Assembly: GCA_026391515.1 (NCBI GenBank)
Contig: JAPLEC010000299.1
Span: forward strand, 1-10,992
Direction of reading: 5' to 3'
DNA length: 10,992 nucleotides
Origin: Bacteroidia bacterium
GTDB lineage: Bacteria; Bacteroidota; Bacteroidia; Bacteroidales; VadinHA17
Part shown: one piece after another, positions 7,008 to 10,992 of the stretch
Layout of the letters: the number at the start of each line of letters is the position of its first letter
How positions within the stretch are numbered: position 1 is the stretch's first letter
Notes under the pieces: model-generated
The model's input: the letters and a program-made list of their open reading frames with translations, nothing else
What the model was told of the DNA's origin: nothing
The model's database searches: none
Translations under genes and position numbers: made by a program

Positions 7008-7232
7008 ATGGAAGAACCCGACAAATTAATAACAAAAGTAGAAGGTCATCCGGAATATCAGACGATACCTTTAGCTCACGAATTTCCAATGCCTTTGGGT
7101 GCTGAAAAAAACGCAAAACTGTATAACAGTATGATTAATGCAAAATATCAATACCTGGCAGCATGTTCAAAAGCAAAAATGGAAATGTACAATGAAATCT
7201 TGGCAGCTCTTAAGAGACACTTAAGGGTATAG
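7008..7232 (+). CDS. Small protein of unknown function (74 aa)
   Basis: I do not recognise this protein. It is soluble, with no signal peptide or membrane segment. It has a Pro-containing N-terminal half with HPEYQTIPLAHEFPMPLG (14-31) and a likely long amphipathic helix from about residue 33 to 72 (NAKLYNSMINAKYQYLAA and onward, ending in KRHLRV). It lies 59 bases after the TIR-TPR gene and 97 bases before the radical SAM gene, all on the same strand, so it may be co-transcribed with either. The composition is coding-like but its short length leaves some doubt. A role as a partner of the TIR protein or a substrate of the radical SAM enzyme is possible by position only; it has no obvious leader/core layout of a ribosomal peptide precursor and only one Cys. 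Confidence 0.6.
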   Translation: MEEPDKLITKVEGHPEYQTIPLAHEFPMPLGAEKNAKLYNSMINAKYQYLAACSKAKMEMYNEILAALKRHLRV

Positions 7233-7329
7233 AGATTATCACAATCATAAAAATTAAATTTAATCCTTTAAAAAAAATCATATAACACAAAATGTTAATC
7301 TGCATTAAGTTTCATGGCCTGTCTGTTTT

Positions 7330-8928
7330 ATGCCAATCATAATGAAGAAACAACCTGTAGTTTTTATTGCTTTCAGGGATTATGATAACCTTGGGATTGG
7401 TTATTTAGCATCAGTATTATCGAAAGCCGGTTTTAAAACCGTTACCATCAACTTTCGAAGCAGAAAAGAGACAATTTTAAAGAGGATATTAAATCTAAAT
7501 CCTTTGTTGATTGGTTTTTCAATTATTTTCCAATACCATATTATAGAGTTCAAAGATCTGATAAATTATCTGAGGAAAGGCGGAATCAGATGCCATTTTA
7601 CTGCGGGAGGTCAATATGCAAGCTTAAGATACGAAGAGCTTATAAACCTGATTCCACAGCTCGATTCAATTGTAAGATTTGAAGGAGAACATACTCTTCT
7701 TGAACTCGTGAATTGCATTTTTTCCGAAAAAGACTGGAAAGATATAGCAGGTATTGTATACAAGATTAATAGTAAAATTTTCATTAGTCCAGCACGACCT
7801 CTTGAAAAGGATATTGACAAATTTCCATTCCCCTTGCGATCCCCTTTAACTAATTATGCATTAGGAAAGAAATTTGCATCAATTATTGCAGGAAGAGGCT
7901 GTGTCCATGACTGTTCATTCTGCAATAATAAGGAATATTCAATACAGTCTCCGGGACCAGCTAAGCGAATCAGGAAACCTGAAAAAATTGTCGAAGAAAT
8001 TGAAGTACTATATTATAAAAAAGAGTGTTCAGTATTTCTGTTTCAGGATGATGACTTTCCCGTGAAGACCGGGAAAGGGTATGAATGGGTAATAAAATTT
8101 TGCAAGGAACTGGAGCGTAAAGGATTAAGTGATAAAATCATGTGGAAAATAAATTGCCGTTCAGATGAGATCGATGAAAAAATCTTTAACATGATGAAAC
8201 TGCACGGCTTATATCTGGTCTTTCTGGGAATAGATGATGGTACAGACGCCGGCTTGAAATGGCTTAATAAGCATATAACAGTGGCTAAAAACCTTGAAGG
8301 TATAAATATTCTTAAGAAACTTGGAATAGGTCTTGATTATGGTTTCATGCTTTTCCAGCCGATAACTACGTACCGGTCCTTAAATGATAATCTGGATTTT
8401 TTAAAATTAATATGCGGAGACAGCTATTCTGCAGTTACCTTCCTTAAACTGCTTCCCTATTACGATACATGGGTGGAAAAAGAATTGAGAAAAGAAGGAA
8501 GAATTAAAGGACCCATTGAATATCTGAATTATGATTTTCTTGAGGAATCTATGAACCATTTTTATAATTTCATAACTGCTTGTTTTAAAGACTGGATGGA
8601 AAATTCAGACGGGCTTGTAAATATTTCAAAATGGGCCAGAGATTATTTCGCAGTCTTTTCACATTACTTCAATCCGGCTCCTGAGCTCCCATTGTTAAAA
8701 CGTAAACTCAGGAAAACAATCTCAAAAAGCAATTTATTTTTCCTTAATACGATGAAAGAACTCTCATGTTTTTTTGAATCAGGACGATATAAAACTGAAG
8801 AGAAAAAGATTTTAGTTAGCTACAAGGAGAATATTGATTCAAAACACCAATATTACAAGAAAAGGATTAATAATATTATGGAGAATCTATTAATTCTTAC
8901 TCAGCCTCTTCCTTACTTTTATTTATAA
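7330..8928 (+). CDS. B12-binding-type radical SAM protein
   Basis: The N-terminal part (about 8-160) has the Rossmann-like cobalamin-binding layout: LGIGYLASVLSKAGF (21-35), LIGFSIIFQY (60-69), AGGQYASL (92-99) and IVRFEGEHTLLEL (114-126). The usual DXHXXG cobalamin ligand motif is not visible, as in many members of this group. The radical SAM domain follows, with the 4Fe-4S cluster motif CVHDCSFC (Cys191, Cys195, Cys198; CX3CX2C), FQDDDFP (238-244), INCRSDEID (274-282) and FLGIDDG (298-304). The C-terminal region (about 385-532) is rich in Lys, Tyr and Phe and I do not recognise it. It may set substrate specificity. Related enzymes do methylations, ring contractions and other radical chemistry on lipids, cofactors, peptides or natural products; the substrate here is unknown. 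Met5 (7342) is an alternative start. The stop is 9 bases from the stop of the convergent RyR-phosphatase gene. Confidence 0.88.
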   Translation: MPIIMKKQPVVFIAFRDYDNLGIGYLASVLSKAGFKTVTINFRSRKETILKRILNLNPLLIGFSIIFQYHIIEFKDLINYLRKGGIRCHFTAGGQYASLRYEELINLIPQLDSIVRFEGEHTLLELVNCIFSEKDWKDIAGIVYKINSKIFISPARPLEKDIDKFPFPLRSPLTNYALGKKFASIIAGRGCVHDCSFCNNKEYSIQSPGPAKRIRKPEKIVEEIEVLYYKKECSVFLFQDDDFPVKTGKGYEWVIKFCKELERKGLSDKIMWKINCRSDEIDEKIFNMMKLHGLYLVFLGIDDGTDAGLKWLNKHITVAKNLEGINILKKLGIGLDYGFMLFQPITTYRSLNDNLDFLKLICGDSYSAVTFLKLLPYYDTWVEKELRKEGRIKGPIEYLNYDFLEESMNHFYNFITACFKDWMENSDGLVNISKWARDYFAVFSHYFNPAPELPLLKRKLRKTISKSNLFFLNTMKELSCFFESGRYKTEEKKILVSYKENIDSKHQYYKKRINNIMENLLILTQPLPYFYL

Positions 8929-8937
8929 ATTCTGTAA

Positions 8938-10938
8938 TTAGATCCTTATTCCAATTATCACAATATCATCAGTCTGATCTTCATTATTTTCCTCTCTCCA
9001 CTGCTCAATCTCCTGGTACAACCGTTCACTCTGTTCAGGCATCGGATACTTATGAATATCTGCTAAAAAATCCCTGAACCTGGCACTCTGGTATTTCTTA
9101 TGACTCTTCCCCCCAAACTGATCTGCGTAACCATCTGAACATAAGTAAATTATATTTCCAATATTCAGCTTAATCTTCTCAGATGTAAACAAATATTCAC
9201 CATTTTCAGACAATTCTACTTTTAAATTCTTTGGCCTGTATTCGATTAATTTTCCATCAGTTATATGGTACAATGGTGTATTAACTCCGGCAAAAGCCAG
9301 CGTGTTGGTTTTTATATCAAGAGTACAAAGAATGATATCCATATCATCCGATAATCCGGAAATGCTTGTATCAAATTTGAGAAACCTGTACACCCTCGAA
9401 TATAGATGTTGCAATATCTTTACCGGATCTGTGAGCTTTAATTCATTGACAGCCTGGTCGAGAATCCCATAACCGATTGTGCTTAACAACGCTCCGGGAA
9501 TACCATGGCCGGTACAATCAGCTGCAGCGAAGATTATTTTGTTATCGCGTTTACTGAAAAAATAAAAATCACCACTTACAATATCTTTTGGTTTAAAAAA
9601 AACAAAACTATCCGGGAAACATTCTCTTATATAAAGATCGTCGGGTAAAAAAGATTCCTGTATGTGCAGGGCATAATTATAACTACCTTCAATTTCTTTA
9701 ATGGCTTCCTCGATCTTTTGATTCCTTATTCTTACTTTTTCTTCTATAGGGGGAGTAAATTTGACAATCTTTCTGATCTGTTCATTTATCTCCCTGGTTT
9801 CATCAAGGATTTTATGAATACCTCCATGAGGTTTTATTGCGTATGATAATCTTTTAATCCTGTCAGGATTGACCGGACAAACCTCATAGTCAATATCCTG
9901 CAGCAATGCCGGAATTAATCTTACAAGCTCACGGTCTTTTTCCTTCTCTGATTCAGACAGATCTTCATAAGGTATTATGGCAGGATGTGTTTTCTTCCTG
10001 CTATCCTTGACATTACCGTAAATCCATCCGTTCAATATTTTATCCCAGCACCACCTGATATGTTCAGCTCTTGCCATTGTCTCAGTCTCTTCCTCATTAA
10101 GACGAAGTGCAATGGGCTTATATCCTTTTTGAACATGACTGATAACATAACCGATTGATAATAATTTAGTCGGAATATGATATGCATTATCAAGGTTTGA
10201 GTGCTTGATTTCTTCCGGAAGATCCTCAAAATCAGGAAATTCTGAGCTTCCTGAATTTCCCGGATTGAAAAAGCCAAATGCATGGTAACCCTTTTTAGTC
10301 CCGTTTTTTTGTTTTCTTACCTCATGCTGATACCTTGAATGGATTGCTTTTGCAAGTCTTAATACAACTTTTTCATTTATCTCAGAAATCTCTTCAATCC
10401 TCATAATTTCATACCCGATTTTTTTTAATTCAATTGGAATTAAATGATTCAGTTCGATGTAGAAACGTTTTCGTTTCTCAGGCAGATCGTGAAAATGTGC
10501 CGGAACTGTTTCTGCATCTTTTTTAAAACCGGAAGCAGGTTTATCTGATATTAGTTTCTTGAAATAATTCTCGTGATCAACCTGAGCCATTATTTCAAGC
10601 TCATTGTAAGGTATTAAGCACGTTCTGCAGAAATCCTTGTAGGGCCGGATAAAGAGGTTTAATGATCTTAGTTTTTTTGGTATTTCCAAAACATAATCAT
10701 ACCAGACCGATTTCTCTTCCTCGGAGAGCTTATCAAAATCTTTTTTAAAGCTGAATGGTGAGATATACAGATGCTTGGTGCGCTGGATGTCTTTATAAAA
10801 CAATTCAGCCAGCTTGTCCATAAAGATTTTTCTGTAACTAATCCAGTCGGAAGATATATCCTGAATTAATTTATTATCAGGGTTATAGATAACCTCTGAC
10901 CAGATTTTTATCTCATCGTTTTTAGTCAATTGTATCAT
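8938..10938 (-). CDS. Multi-RyR-domain SpoIIE/PP2C-type protein phosphatase
   Basis: The C-terminal part (about 424-666) is a SpoIIE-like PP2C Ser/Thr phosphatase domain. It has IQESFLP (426-432), KDIVSGDFY (451-459), ADCTGHGIPGA (473-483), the acidic DDMD (531-534), GVNTPLY (551-557), SDGYADQFGG (601-610) and a terminal DQTDDIVII (654-662); D457, D474, D602 and D657/D658 are the expected metal ligands. Ahead of it is a helical linker (about 375-425). The N-terminal half holds a clear RyR domain (about 284-353): MARAEHIRW, NGWIYG (303-308), HPAIIPYEDL (318-327), SEKEKDR, then LIPALLQDIDYEV. Three more units at about 39-97, 112-178 and 190-266 keep the frame 'hydrophobic/His helix ... DL(P/S)E ... 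iP..L..igYei' but lack GWXYG. SpoIIE-type phosphatases usually act on anti-sigma antagonists or similar partners, with N-terminal sensors controlling them; RyR is probably the sensor. There is no signal peptide, so it is likely cytosolic. No STAS or anti-sigma partner gene is in the window. Confidence 0.9.
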   Translation of the reverse strand: MIQLTKNDEIKIWSEVIYNPDNKLIQDISSDWISYRKIFMDKLAELFYKDIQRTKHLYISPFSFKKDFDKLSEEEKSVWYDYVLEIPKKLRSLNLFIRPYKDFCRTCLIPYNELEIMAQVDHENYFKKLISDKPASGFKKDAETVPAHFHDLPEKRKRFYIELNHLIPIELKKIGYEIMRIEEISEINEKVVLRLAKAIHSRYQHEVRKQKNGTKKGYHAFGFFNPGNSGSSEFPDFEDLPEEIKHSNLDNAYHIPTKLLSIGYVISHVQKGYKPIALRLNEEETETMARAEHIRWCWDKILNGWIYGNVKDSRKKTHPAIIPYEDLSESEKEKDRELVRLIPALLQDIDYEVCPVNPDRIKRLSYAIKPHGGIHKILDETREINEQIRKIVKFTPPIEEKVRIRNQKIEEAIKEIEGSYNYALHIQESFLPDDLYIRECFPDSFVFFKPKDIVSGDFYFFSKRDNKIIFAAADCTGHGIPGALLSTIGYGILDQAVNELKLTDPVKILQHLYSRVYRFLKFDTSISGLSDDMDIILCTLDIKTNTLAFAGVNTPLYHITDGKLIEYRPKNLKVELSENGEYLFTSEKIKLNIGNIIYLCSDGYADQFGGKSHKKYQSARFRDFLADIHKYPMPEQSERLYQEIEQWREENNEDQTDDIVIIGIRI

Positions 10939-10992
10939 TTAATTGGCTAAGGCTAGTTAAAGATTTTAAGTTTCTGATTATTTCATTCCTTT

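Noticed and set aside
7008..7232. Ribosomally made peptide (RiPP) precursor
   Set aside because: No leader/core boundary, Cys/Ser/Thr-rich or repetitive core, or double-Gly site is visible, so only an unknown small protein is called.
8929..8937. Bidirectional terminator between the convergent radical SAM and RyR-phosphatase genes
   Set aside because: The gap is nine bases and no stable hairpin spans the two stop codons.

Overview
The window looks like chromosomal DNA of a Bacteroidota or Ignavibacteriota/Chlorobi-type bacterium, probably from an environmental lineage. The reasons are AT-rich DNA, no recognisable Shine-Dalgarno sequence before any gene, and several upstream sites of the form TTG-N20/21-TANNTTTR, which fits the Bacteroidota sigma-A promoter. 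The protein families also fit: a Tat-exported sugar-isomerase-fold protein, DUF4956, and a TIR-TolB-TPR protein. The phylum is an inference and no ribosomal gene is present to fix it.

Layout. Bases 1-396 (minus strand) hold the first 132 codons of upp (uracil phosphoribosyltransferase), cut by the window edge. Bases 397-899 contain no gene. They carry a dense mosaic of about eight short hairpins whose arms differ from copy to copy but stay self-complementary, with similar flanks in both orientations. A plus-strand block follows: a Tat-signal COG2407-type (fucose/arabinose isomerase-like) protein at 900-2480; a secreted protein with distant CotH-kinase-like features at 2577-3707; a five-helix DUF4956 membrane protein at 3724-4380; an 810-residue TIR-transmembrane-TolB-like-TPR protein at 4516-6948; a 74-residue orphan at 7008-7232; and a B12-binding-type radical SAM protein at 7330-8928. 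Convergent to these, at 8938-10938 on the minus strand, is a 666-residue protein with one clear RyR (ryanodine-receptor repeat) domain, three diverged RyR-like units, a helical linker and a C-terminal SpoIIE/PP2C phosphatase domain.

How the genes may work together. The CotH-like and DUF4956 genes are 16 bases apart and probably co-transcribed; similar genes often sit together with a VTC-type polymerase, which is absent here. The TIR-TPR gene has its own promoter-like site and may carry the small downstream gene in its transcript. The TIR gene, a possible NAD-consuming signalling enzyme, and the RyR-phosphatase lie within about 2 kb of each other. This suggests, without proving, a sensory or conflict-related signalling locus. 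The least ordinary items are the multi-RyR phosphatase fusion, the TIR-TolB-TPR receptor, and the covarying hairpin array.
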